A stretch of DNA of 64,000 nt from Methyloradius palustris (GTDB lineage: Bacteria > Pseudomonadota > Gammaproteobacteria > Burkholderiales > Methylophilaceae), in the NCBI RefSeq assembly GCF_019703875.1, contig NZ_AP024110.1, positions 2,232,001 through 2,296,000 of the forward strand, read 5' to 3'. Positions 26,889 through 34,126 of the stretch are shown here, piece by piece (position 1 is the stretch's first letter; every line of letters starts with the position of its first letter). The translations under genes and the position numbers were made by a program. A model generated the notes under the pieces. The model was not told the origin of the DNA. It saw only the letters and a list, made by a program, of their open reading frames with translations, and made no database searches.

Positions 26889-28356
26889 TTTTTTGCGGCA
26901 TTCATGCATTGCCGCCATCGTTTTTTCTTTGTTAGTTGCTAGTGGGCAAGTGATATCGGCTGAAAGCACGAGCACTACCAAAAAAACCGCACTACAAAAA
27001 AGTAGTTCGCAAGACAACAAAAAACAAACGACTAAAAAATCAGACGCAAAAAAAGATGAAGGAAAAAAACAGGTAAAGAAACCTGCTGCTGAGAAAGCAA
27101 TCACGCAAAAAAAATCCTCATCGTCCAGCAAGCAATCCCCAGCAAAACAAGACCCAAAGAAAACAGATGTTGAGCAACCCAAAGAAACGCTCAGTCAGAT
27201 ACACGCTCGCATTGAGGCCTTATCCAAAGAACTGGATACCAATACTGAAGCGCATGCCGATGCCACCGATGCTTTAAAAGAAAGTGAGCAATCGATTAGC
27301 GAGACCAATCGAAAACTCTATGAACTAAACCAGCAGCAGTCGCAAAACCGTAGCTCGTTAACTACCTTGCAACAGCAAAAATCACAGCTTGAATCCACCA
27401 TACAGCAGCAAAAAAAACTGCTGGGTGCACAGTTGTACCAGCAATATCTGAGTGGCCAGCAAAGTTACTTGCAGGTGTTATTGCAACAACAAAACCCCGC
27501 GGCCATTTCAAGGCAACTGCAATATTTTACGTATGTGTCACAAGCACGCGCTAAAGCCATCGCCAGCATGCAAAAGAACTTGGGGAAAGTCGCCCAGTTG
27601 AATGACCAAACGGCAGATACCCTCAAACAGATTAATGACCTTAAGGCCGATGAGGAACAATCACGCAAAGCGCTACAAGCAGAAAAAGACTCACGTAGCC
27701 AATTACTTAAAACGCTCTCTGCCAAGATAGATGCACAACGCAATGAGATCAGTAAACTCAAGCGTGATGAAAAAAGCCTGTCTGATTTAGTTGAACGGCT
27801 GGCTCGCGCAGCGGCACAAGCAGCTGCCCAGGCCGCTCGTAAACCAAAACCGACAAGACCAGAACCTGCAGATAACACCAAACCAGAGGTTGCGCCAACT
27901 AACCAGCAGCCAGTTGCTCGCAATGACACCTTACCGATTCCAGGTTTTGATGGCGGCAACTTCGCTGCTTTGCGTGGCAAACTCAACCTGCCAGTGCGCG
28001 GTGACGTGACGAATCGCTTTGGTGCATCACGTGAAGATACAGGGGTTTCGTGGAAAGGCCTCTTTATCAAGGCAGTTGAGGGTGCAGAAGTTAAATCGAT
28101 TGCCAGTGGCCGCATCGTGTTTGCTGACTGGATGCGCGGCTTCGGCAACCTGATCATTGTGGATCACGGTAATGGCTATATGAGCCTATACGGCAACAAT
28201 CAAGCCTTGCTGAAAAAAGCAGGCGATTTGGTTAATTCAGGCGATACGATTGCGGCGGTGGGCAATACTGGCGGCAATCAGGATAACGGTTTGTATTATG
28301 AATTACGTTACCAAAGCAAACCGCTAGACCCATTAAGCTGGAGTGTTGCGCGCTAG
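26881..28356 (+). CDS. envC: Murein hydrolase activator EnvC (LytM/M23 family)
   Basis: 491 residues with a signal peptide, then an unusual Lys/Ser/Gln-rich low-complexity stretch (about residues 26-100), a long coiled coil (about 100-310) ending in an Ala-rich segment, and a C-terminal LytM domain from about 365 (LPVRGDVTNRFG ... GNLIIVDHGNGYMSLYGNN). The domain keeps the H of VDHGNGY, but YGNN replaces the catalytic HxH seen in active M23 enzymes. That points to a degenerate EnvC-type activator of septal amidases rather than a hydrolase. It overlaps gpmI by eight bases, as in the E. coli gpmM-envC pair. Confidence 0.9.
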   Translation: MSDFLRHSCIAAIVFSLLVASGQVISAESTSTTKKTALQKSSSQDNKKQTTKKSDAKKDEGKKQVKKPAAEKAITQKKSSSSSKQSPAKQDPKKTDVEQPKETLSQIHARIEALSKELDTNTEAHADATDALKESEQSISETNRKLYELNQQQSQNRSSLTTLQQQKSQLESTIQQQKKLLGAQLYQQYLSGQQSYLQVLLQQQNPAAISRQLQYFTYVSQARAKAIASMQKNLGKVAQLNDQTADTLKQINDLKADEEQSRKALQAEKDSRSQLLKTLSAKIDAQRNEISKLKRDEKSLSDLVERLARAAAQAAAQAARKPKPTRPEPADNTKPEVAPTNQQPVARNDTLPIPGFDGGNFAALRGKLNLPVRGDVTNRFGASREDTGVSWKGLFIKAVEGAEVKSIASGRIVFADWMRGFGNLIIVDHGNGYMSLYGNNQALLKKAGDLVNSGDTIAAVGNTGGNQDNGLYYELRYQSKPLDPLSWSVAR

Positions 28357-28374
28357 TTTTTTATTTAGACAGCT

Positions 28375-28794
28375 TTATTCACCAAGCAGGTGCAAAATCA
28401 CTCGCCGCTGCGCCGACATCAGGCGGTGTTCATACAGAAAAATCCCCTGCCATTGCCCTAGTGCAATCGCTCCATGCACTAATGGAATTGAAAGACTGGT
28501 CTGCGTTAAGGCACTGCGTACATGCGCTGGCATATCATCGGGCCCTTCTGCGGTATGAATAAACAACGGGTCACCATCTGGTACTAAGCGGGCAAAAAAG
28601 CGCTCCATATCCACCAGTACATCAGAATCATAATTCTCGTTAATGAGTAAACTCGCCGATGTATGCTGGATATAAAGGGTTAGCAGCGCAGTTTGCAAGC
28701 CCGAATCTTTCGCCCAAGCAATTACCTGCGGCGTGATGTCGTACAAACGGCGACCATTGGTTTTAATACTTAGTTGATGTGTATATTGCTTCAT
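28375..28794 (-). CDS. YjbQ family protein (UPF0047, secondary thiamine-phosphate-synthase fold)
   Basis: 139 residues of the small conserved YjbQ family, with LYIQHTSASLLINENYDSDV, the DMERFFARLVPDGDP segment, the histidine-containing PDDMPAHVRSALTQTSL and a C-terminal GQWQGIFLYEHR. E. coli YjbQ shows weak thiamine phosphate synthase activity when overproduced; the physiological role is uncertain. It stands alone, convergent with envC (18-base gap) and divergent from the permease fusion gene. Confidence 0.9.
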   Translation of the reverse strand: MKQYTHQLSIKTNGRRLYDITPQVIAWAKDSGLQTALLTLYIQHTSASLLINENYDSDVLVDMERFFARLVPDGDPLFIHTAEGPDDMPAHVRSALTQTSLSIPLVHGAIALGQWQGIFLYEHRLMSAQRRVILHLLGE

Positions 28795-28970
28795 CGCGTT
28801 GATCTCTTGGATTGAACTTGTCTTTTGAATTGAATCGTCATCAAAACATGACTATATCAGCATGATTATTGCTTGCTGCATCTTTAAACCAGATTTGGAC
28901 TGTTTATGGTTATCCATTAAACTGGTTAAATAATAATATTCTTAAAATAATCATCAAGAAAACCAATTTA

Positions 28971-30557
28971 ATGCTGTTGCGCTATTTCCGCCGAAATAAA
29001 GAGCCCACTCACTTGCGCATTTTGCGCGATGTGCCGCTGTTTTCAGGCCTGCAATGCCATGAGTTGATTACACTAGATAGCTTGCTGCACCAGCGCAAGT
29101 ATGTCGCTAATGAAGTCATTTTTGACCAAGATGAAGAAGGCCAGGCGATCTACTTCATCCTCTCTGGAAAAGTCGAGATTTTCCGCAAAAACCGTGCTGA
29201 GCCAATTGCCTCACTAGACACGGGTGAGTTTTTTGGCGAACGTGCATTATTACAAAATGTCTCTCGCGTAGCGCAGGTTAGGGCTGCTGAAGATTGCGTC
29301 CTAGCTGTACTTTTCAGGGATGACTTTTTAAGCCTGCTACATACACACCCGCAAATTGCGGCGCAAATTACAGAACATAACAGCCTCATCAATGCACGTG
29401 TGCAGAGCGAGTTTGAAGTCGTTTCGCCAGAAGTACTATCTAACCCACATAACACGCCAGGCATCATTACCTGGGCAGGCATCATCGCTTCAACTTGCTT
29501 GCTATTGCTGATATTCAAAAATATTTTGTGGCTGATCGTGCCTTTCCTGCTGGCATTCATGCTCTATTACCTGATGGCACCTCTAGCTAAAAAAATGGTG
29601 CAGTCAGGGTTAAGTCAACAGTTTGCTGCCCACTCGCTTAGCGGCGCATTGCTGCTGCTGATAGGTCTGGCGGTGCTGCTGTTCTACCCACTAACAATAG
29701 CCCATGCCGCTGATTGGCAAATTGCCCTGACCCGCTATTTATCTGGCGGCGCAATGTTGCTCGAGCAACTACTGCACGGCTTACAACAACAATTCTCATT
29801 TTTGAACAGCACCCATTTTGGTAATGACTATTACCAAGAAGTCAGGGATTTTTCTGAGCATTTTTCAGATAAATACCTAGCTAATATCGTATTTGGACTG
29901 GCCGCTTGGCTGCCCTCATTGCTGCTTGCCCCGCTGATCAGTTTTTTCCTGCTGAAAGACGGCGCATTTCTGCGCAAGATGGTTGGCAATACAGTACCGA
30001 ATGCTTTTTTTGAAAAGACGCTGTATCTGTTCCATGCAGTGGATCGCACCGCACGTATGTATTTTCTTGGCCTGATTAAAATCGCAGCGCTGGATGCATT
30101 GCTGTTGAGCCTGGCATTCTGGATTCTCGGCATTACGCCAGCTCTGGTGCTGGGCATATTAGTGGCCGTACTAAGCTGGATACCTTACCTTGGTCCGTTA
30201 GCGGGATTCGCCATTGTGATGATGGTAGCCGCCTCAAATGACCCAGGCAACCTGCCGCTTTATTACTCCATCATCGGCGTATTCATCACCATGCGGATTC
30301 TGGATGATTTTGTATTCCTGCCTATGGTGGTCGGCAAAAGCCTCAAGATTCACCCATTGCTCACCATCATGATGTTTCTGGTCGGCGAGTCAATCGCAGG
30401 CGTGCCTGGTTTGATGCTAGTGATTCCACTGCTCGCCATTGTGATGGTGCTAGGCGAAACGCTAGGCATCATCCTCACCGATAAACGCCTGCAGGCACGC
30501 CATAAATTTGCGCAAAAACTGCGCTGGCAGGCTGCCAATCATGGGCTGGAGAAGTGA
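28971..30557 (+). CDS. Cyclic-nucleotide-binding domain fused to AI-2E-family permease
   Basis: The 528-residue protein has an N-terminal cNMP-binding/CAP-ED domain (about residues 16-130: LFSGLQCHELITLDSLL ... IYFILSGKVEIFRK ... LDTGEFFGERALLQNVSRVAQVRA). This is followed by an AI-2E/TqsA-type permease with seven or eight transmembrane helices (from about residue 165) including SWIPYLGPLAG near residue 400. The permease family is named for autoinducer export, but several members carry other solutes. I chose the ATG at 28971, just before the domain; a TTG at 28869 is also in frame. The PGEFFGERAL-type phosphate-binding cassette suggests real nucleotide binding, though the arginine next to it (NVSRVAQVRA) is shifted from the consensus. 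Confidence 0.87.
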   Translation: MLLRYFRRNKEPTHLRILRDVPLFSGLQCHELITLDSLLHQRKYVANEVIFDQDEEGQAIYFILSGKVEIFRKNRAEPIASLDTGEFFGERALLQNVSRVAQVRAAEDCVLAVLFRDDFLSLLHTHPQIAAQITEHNSLINARVQSEFEVVSPEVLSNPHNTPGIITWAGIIASTCLLLLIFKNILWLIVPFLLAFMLYYLMAPLAKKMVQSGLSQQFAAHSLSGALLLLIGLAVLLFYPLTIAHAADWQIALTRYLSGGAMLLEQLLHGLQQQFSFLNSTHFGNDYYQEVRDFSEHFSDKYLANIVFGLAAWLPSLLLAPLISFFLLKDGAFLRKMVGNTVPNAFFEKTLYLFHAVDRTARMYFLGLIKIAALDALLLSLAFWILGITPALVLGILVAVLSWIPYLGPLAGFAIVMMVAASNDPGNLPLYYSIIGVFITMRILDDFVFLPMVVGKSLKIHPLLTIMMFLVGESIAGVPGLMLVIPLLAIVMVLGETLGIILTDKRLQARHKFAQKLRWQAANHGLEK

Positions 30558-30589
30558 TGGAATTTATATATTAAGAAGCAAAATCAAAT

Positions 30590-30620
30590 AAAAAAGCAGA
30601 ACTTTATGTTCTGCTTTTTT
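30590..30620. terminator. Bidirectional intrinsic terminator
   Basis: Perfect 13-base stem AAAAAAGCAGAAC / GTTCTGCTTTTTT with a five-base loop. It has a T run on either strand and lies between the converging permease gene and lipoprotein gene. Confidence 0.88.
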
Positions 30621-30639
30621 ATTTGGCTTTACTTTTTAC

Positions 30640-31161
30640 TTACCAATGACGCCTGTAACTTGGTCTATAGTAAAACGAAGGCCCCCACCCACCACGATAA
30701 CCGCCATATCCCCATGGGTCATAGTAATAACGGGATTGGTAATCGCGGATGATTTGCTGCTGTTCCAGCCTTTTCTGGGCTTCGCGGCGATTGATTTCGT
30801 CCGCTACGCTATCCCGTACAGATTGCTCACGCGCCTGATGAATGTAGTCCAGTACTTTGGCATCTACACCCTTTTTACTCAGATCCAGAGTTTGTGATGG
30901 CGTCAGGTCATATTGCGAATTGCTAGCCTTGATTTGCGCAATCAACTCATCCGGCGGCGTAATCTTGGAGAGACTCACTAGGTCATCCAGACTGATGGTG
31001 GGCACTGGCTTGGGCATAATACGATCAAGCTCTTCAGGTGAAATACGTTGTATCTCTGCTTGTTTTTGCGGCGTAGAAGCGCAGCCTGTTAGCAGCATTA
31101 ATGCTGCTAACAGGCTGCCAAACATTGAAAGTCTGAGTAATTTTTTAACATTCATTGCCAT
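30640..31161 (-). CDS. Small lipoprotein of unknown function downstream of clpB
   Basis: 173 residues. The signal peptide ends in the lipobox LLTGC with the lipidated cysteine at residue 27. A conserved-looking helical part follows (ISLDDLVSLSKITPPDELI ... YDLTPSQTLDLSKKGVDAKVLDYI). Next comes a charged helix (RDSVADEINRREAQKRLEQQQ) and a C-terminus rich in Tyr, Gly, Trp and Arg (DPWGYGGYRGG ... YYRPSYRRHW). I do not recognise a named family. The start is 35 bases after the clpB stop, so it may ride on the clpB heat-shock transcript. The DNA coding for residues 15-27 is a perfect 38-bp palindrome (31081-31118). Confidence 0.85.
   Translation of the reverse strand: MAMNVKKLLRLSMFGSLLAALMLLTGCASTPQKQAEIQRISPEELDRIMPKPVPTISLDDLVSLSKITPPDELIAQIKASNSQYDLTPSQTLDLSKKGVDAKVLDYIHQAREQSVRDSVADEINRREAQKRLEQQQIIRDYQSRYYYDPWGYGGYRGGWGPSFYYRPSYRRHW
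31081..31118. repeat. Perfect 38-bp palindrome inside the lipoprotein signal-peptide codons
   Basis: The 19-base left half GCAGCCTGTTAGCAGCATT is followed directly by its exact reverse complement, with no unpaired spacer; the flanking bases 31080 and 31119 do not pair. In the mRNA it lies at bases 44-81 of the lipoprotein reading frame, ending exactly at the lipobox cysteine codon, and would fold into a long hairpin with a small terminal loop. Confidence 0.95.
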
Positions 31162-31196
31162 CTCCTACGCTAAAGTCTTCTAGCCAATTATGACCA

Positions 31197-33782
31197 CTAA
31201 ACTTTGCTAAAGTGCATTTTTCCGCCTTTGAAGTCCACCTTGATCGTGTCTTTCGCAGCAAAACTACCCGCCAGAATTTCTCGCGCCAAAGGGTTTTCAA
31301 TCTCTGACTGAATCGCGCGCTTAAGTGGTCTTGCGCCATATACCGCATCAAAACCAGCACTCGAAATCTCAGCTAGTGCAGATGGCGTTACTTGCAATTG
31401 CATATCCAAGGCAATCAGGCGATTGGTCAGGTTTTGCAATTGAATACCTGCGATGGACTTCACTTGTGCTTCGCCCAAGGCATGGAACACCACGACTTCA
31501 TCAATACGATTGATGAATTCAGGGCGGAAATGCGTTTTCACCTCACCCATTACTGCAAGCTTGATCACTTGATAATCATCGCCTGTCATGTTTTGGATCA
31601 TCTGGCTACCAAGGTTGGAAGTCATGATTATGACCGTATTCTTGAAATCGACTGTACGACCTTGGCCATCAGTCAAGCGACCATCATCCAGCACCTGCAA
31701 CAGCACGTTGAACACATCTGGGTGCGCCTTTTCAACCTCATCCAGCAGAATCACTGAATAGGGTTTGCGGCGCACGGCTTCGGTCAATGTACCGCCCTCT
31801 TCATAACCTACGTAGCCAGGAGGCGCGCCAATCAAGCGTGAGACAGAATGTTTCTCCATAAACTCACTCATGTCGATACGAATCAGGTGATCTTCACTAT
31901 CAAACAGGAAGCCAGCCAATGCTTTAGTCAGTTCAGTTTTACCAACCCCTGTTGGCCCCAAAAACAGGAACGAACCGTAGGGACGATTGGGATCAGACAA
32001 ACCTGAACGCGAACGACGGATAGCATCGGAGACCAAGCGCACAGCCTCATCCTGGCCAACCACACGCTCATGCAGCTTATCTTCCATATTCAGCAGTTTT
32101 TCGCGCTCGCCTTGCAGCATTTTGGACACAGGAATCCCCGTTGCGCGGCTTACGACTTCGGCAATTTCTTCGGCGCTTACCTGAGTGCGCAATAGCCTGT
32201 TTTTAGAGGGCGCGCCATTAGCCTCTTCATTTGAGGCGGCTTTCAACTGGGCTTCTAACTGCGGCAACTTTCCATACTGCAACTCGGATACTTTTTGCCA
32301 TTCGCCTTTGCGCGTGGCCTCTTCCATCTGCTGCTTGATTTTCTCAATGGATTCCATGATGTGTGCGGAGCCTTGCACCTGCGCTTTTTCTGCACGCCAG
32401 ATATCTTCAAGATCAGCCGACTCTTTATCCAGTCGCTTGATTTCGTCTTCTATCAGGGCAAAGCGCTTTTTAGAGCCTTCATCTTTTTCACGGCGTACTG
32501 CTTCGCGCTCAATTTTGAGTTGGATCAAACGACGATCCAGCTTATCCAGCGCTTCGGGTTTAGAGTCGATCTCCATACGCACGCGTGAAGCAGCCTCGTC
32601 GATCAGGTCAATCGCCTTGTCTGGCAAGAACCTATCGGTGATGTAACGATGTGATAACTCAGCCGCTGCAACAATCGCAGGGTCTGTAATTTCAACGCCA
32701 TGATGCAGTTCGTACTTTTCCTTAAGGCCACGTAGAATCGCAATCGTCGCTTCAACATTCGGCTCATCCACCAACACCTTCTGGAATCGACGCTCTAATG
32801 CTGCATCTTTCTCAATGTATTTACGATATTCATCGAGCGTTGTTGCACCCACGCAATGCAGCTCACCGCGCGCCAATGCTGGCTTGAGCATATTGCCAGC
32901 ATCCATCGCACCTTCAGCTTTGCCCGCACCCACCATGGTGTGTAATTCATCAATAAATACGATGGTCTGGCCTTCATCCAAGGCCAGTTCTTTCAGCACA
33001 CTTTTCAGGCGCTCTTCAAATTCTCCACGGTATTTTGCGCCCGCCAAGAGTGAGGCCATATCGAGAGATAACACACGTTTGTTTTTAAGTGTTTCAGGCA
33101 CTTCGCCATTCACAATACGCTGTGCTAAGCCTTCAACAATGGCAGTTTTACCAACACCAGGTTCACCAATCAGAACAGGATTATTTTTGGTGCGACGTTG
33201 CAATACCTGAATGGCGCGGCGAATTTCATCATCGCGACCAATCACTGGGTCTAGCTTGCCTGCACGAGCACGCTCGGTGAGGTCAACTGTATATTTTTTC
33301 AGTGATTCACGGTTGCCTTCAGATTCTTGATCATTCACTTGGTCGCCACCGCGCACCGCCTTGATAGCGGCATCCAGCGCTGACTTATTCAAGCCTGCTT
33401 TTTTCAATAGCTTGCTGGCTTCACCTTTGTCGTCTGCCAGTATCAGCAAGAACACTTCACTCGCAATAAAACTATCGCCTAGTTTTTGGGCTTGCTTATC
33501 AGTGAGATTGAGCAGGTTGGTAAGGTCGCGCGAAATAGAAACTTCGCCTGCGTTATTTTCAATTTTTGGCAGTTGGCCAAGTGCTTGTTGTAGCGAGGAT
33601 TTTAGCGGCTCGATATTGACGCCAGCTCTGGCAAGCAGTGATTGCGTACTGCCATCTTCTTGGTTCAGCAATGCTGCAAGCACATGTTGTGCTTCTATGC
33701 TTGGGTTATCGTTACCGACAGCCAGACTCTGTGCATCATTCAGCGCCTGCTGAAACTTGGTCGTAAGCTTGTCAAAACGCAT
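31197..33782 (-). CDS. clpB: ATP-dependent disaggregase ClpB
   Basis: Hsp100 chaperone that works with DnaK to rescue aggregated proteins. The 861-residue protein has an N domain (LTTKFQQALNDAQSLA ... IEAQHVLAAL), the first AAA+ module with GEPGVGKTAIVEG, the coiled-coil middle domain (about residues 400-530) and the second AAA+ module with GPTGVGKTELTKALAG and the GYEEGGTLTEAVRRKPYS pore region. The C-terminus keeps VYGARPLKRAIQ. The upstream region has a sigma-32-type promoter, matching its known heat-shock control. Confidence 0.97.
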   Translation of the reverse strand: MRFDKLTTKFQQALNDAQSLAVGNDNPSIEAQHVLAALLNQEDGSTQSLLARAGVNIEPLKSSLQQALGQLPKIENNAGEVSISRDLTNLLNLTDKQAQKLGDSFIASEVFLLILADDKGEASKLLKKAGLNKSALDAAIKAVRGGDQVNDQESEGNRESLKKYTVDLTERARAGKLDPVIGRDDEIRRAIQVLQRRTKNNPVLIGEPGVGKTAIVEGLAQRIVNGEVPETLKNKRVLSLDMASLLAGAKYRGEFEERLKSVLKELALDEGQTIVFIDELHTMVGAGKAEGAMDAGNMLKPALARGELHCVGATTLDEYRKYIEKDAALERRFQKVLVDEPNVEATIAILRGLKEKYELHHGVEITDPAIVAAAELSHRYITDRFLPDKAIDLIDEAASRVRMEIDSKPEALDKLDRRLIQLKIEREAVRREKDEGSKKRFALIEDEIKRLDKESADLEDIWRAEKAQVQGSAHIMESIEKIKQQMEEATRKGEWQKVSELQYGKLPQLEAQLKAASNEEANGAPSKNRLLRTQVSAEEIAEVVSRATGIPVSKMLQGEREKLLNMEDKLHERVVGQDEAVRLVSDAIRRSRSGLSDPNRPYGSFLFLGPTGVGKTELTKALAGFLFDSEDHLIRIDMSEFMEKHSVSRLIGAPPGYVGYEEGGTLTEAVRRKPYSVILLDEVEKAHPDVFNVLLQVLDDGRLTDGQGRTVDFKNTVIIMTSNLGSQMIQNMTGDDYQVIKLAVMGEVKTHFRPEFINRIDEVVVFHALGEAQVKSIAGIQLQNLTNRLIALDMQLQVTPSALAEISSAGFDAVYGARPLKRAIQSEIENPLAREILAGSFAAKDTIKVDFKGGKMHFSKV

Positions 33783-33813
33783 GGTATTCTCCAGATAAAA
33801 AACGAGTTATCAA

Positions 33814-33843
33814 TAAGGTGGGGGAGCATTGATTGAATTCAAG
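33814..33843 (-). promoter_or_regulatory. Sigma-32 (RpoH) type promoter for clpB
   Basis: On the minus strand CTTGAA (33843-33838) is followed after 14 bases by CCCCACCTTA (33823-33814), close to the heat-shock consensus CTTGAA-N13/14-CCCCATnT. It lies about 30 bases before the clpB ATG, leaving a short leader. Confidence 0.7.
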
Positions 33844-33889
33844 TTGCGAGTAAGTTACCCCCTTAGTTTTACATCAGCATAACTGACAT

Positions 33890-33914
33890 TTCAAGCAGAC
33901 TGAGCCTGCTTGAA
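33890..33914. repeat. Inverted repeat, 9-bp arms
   Basis: TTCAAGCAG and CTGCTTGAA separated by seven bases. No T run follows on either side, so an operator or a hairpin in a leader is more likely than a terminator. No known regulator is recognised. Confidence 0.6.
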
Positions 33915-33942
33915 TCATCTTAATTTCAAAGTTAATAATTTT

Positions 33943-33960
33943 CTTTGATTATCATCAAAG
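33943..33960. repeat. AT-rich inverted repeat, 7-bp arms
   Basis: CTTTGAT and ATCAAAG flank four bases, followed by TTTT on the plus strand. The stem is too AT-rich to be a convincing terminator; it may be a protein-binding site. Confidence 0.45.
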
Positions 33961-34126
33961 TTTTCTTACTATTTCATCTGAGTTTTGCCTTATGATGAGC
34001 ATCGGTGCGGTAAGCAGACCCATTTGATTGTTGAGTTTAGTTTTATTATTACCACTAATAAGAACATATAAATACGTAATCTAGCCATGAGCAAAATCAT
34101 CACTATCAGAAACCCATATTGCGAAC

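Larger units (their letters stand above)
33783..34126. other. Divergent intergenic region clpB / GGDEF-EAL gene
   Basis: 344 bases without a gene. The clpB side holds a sigma-32-type promoter. The middle holds two inverted repeats (33890-33914 and 33943-33960). The right half is AT-rich, with no ORF and no convincing sigma-70 promoter for the gene at 34127. Confidence 0.8.

Noticed and set aside
27465..28157. 230-codon open frame antisense to envC
   Set aside because: Low-complexity Ser/Arg/Ala sequence mirroring the envC coiled coil; no family features, and envC is clearly the real gene.
32185..32646. 153-codon Ser-rich open frame antisense to clpB
   Set aside because: Shadow of the clpB middle-domain coiled coil.
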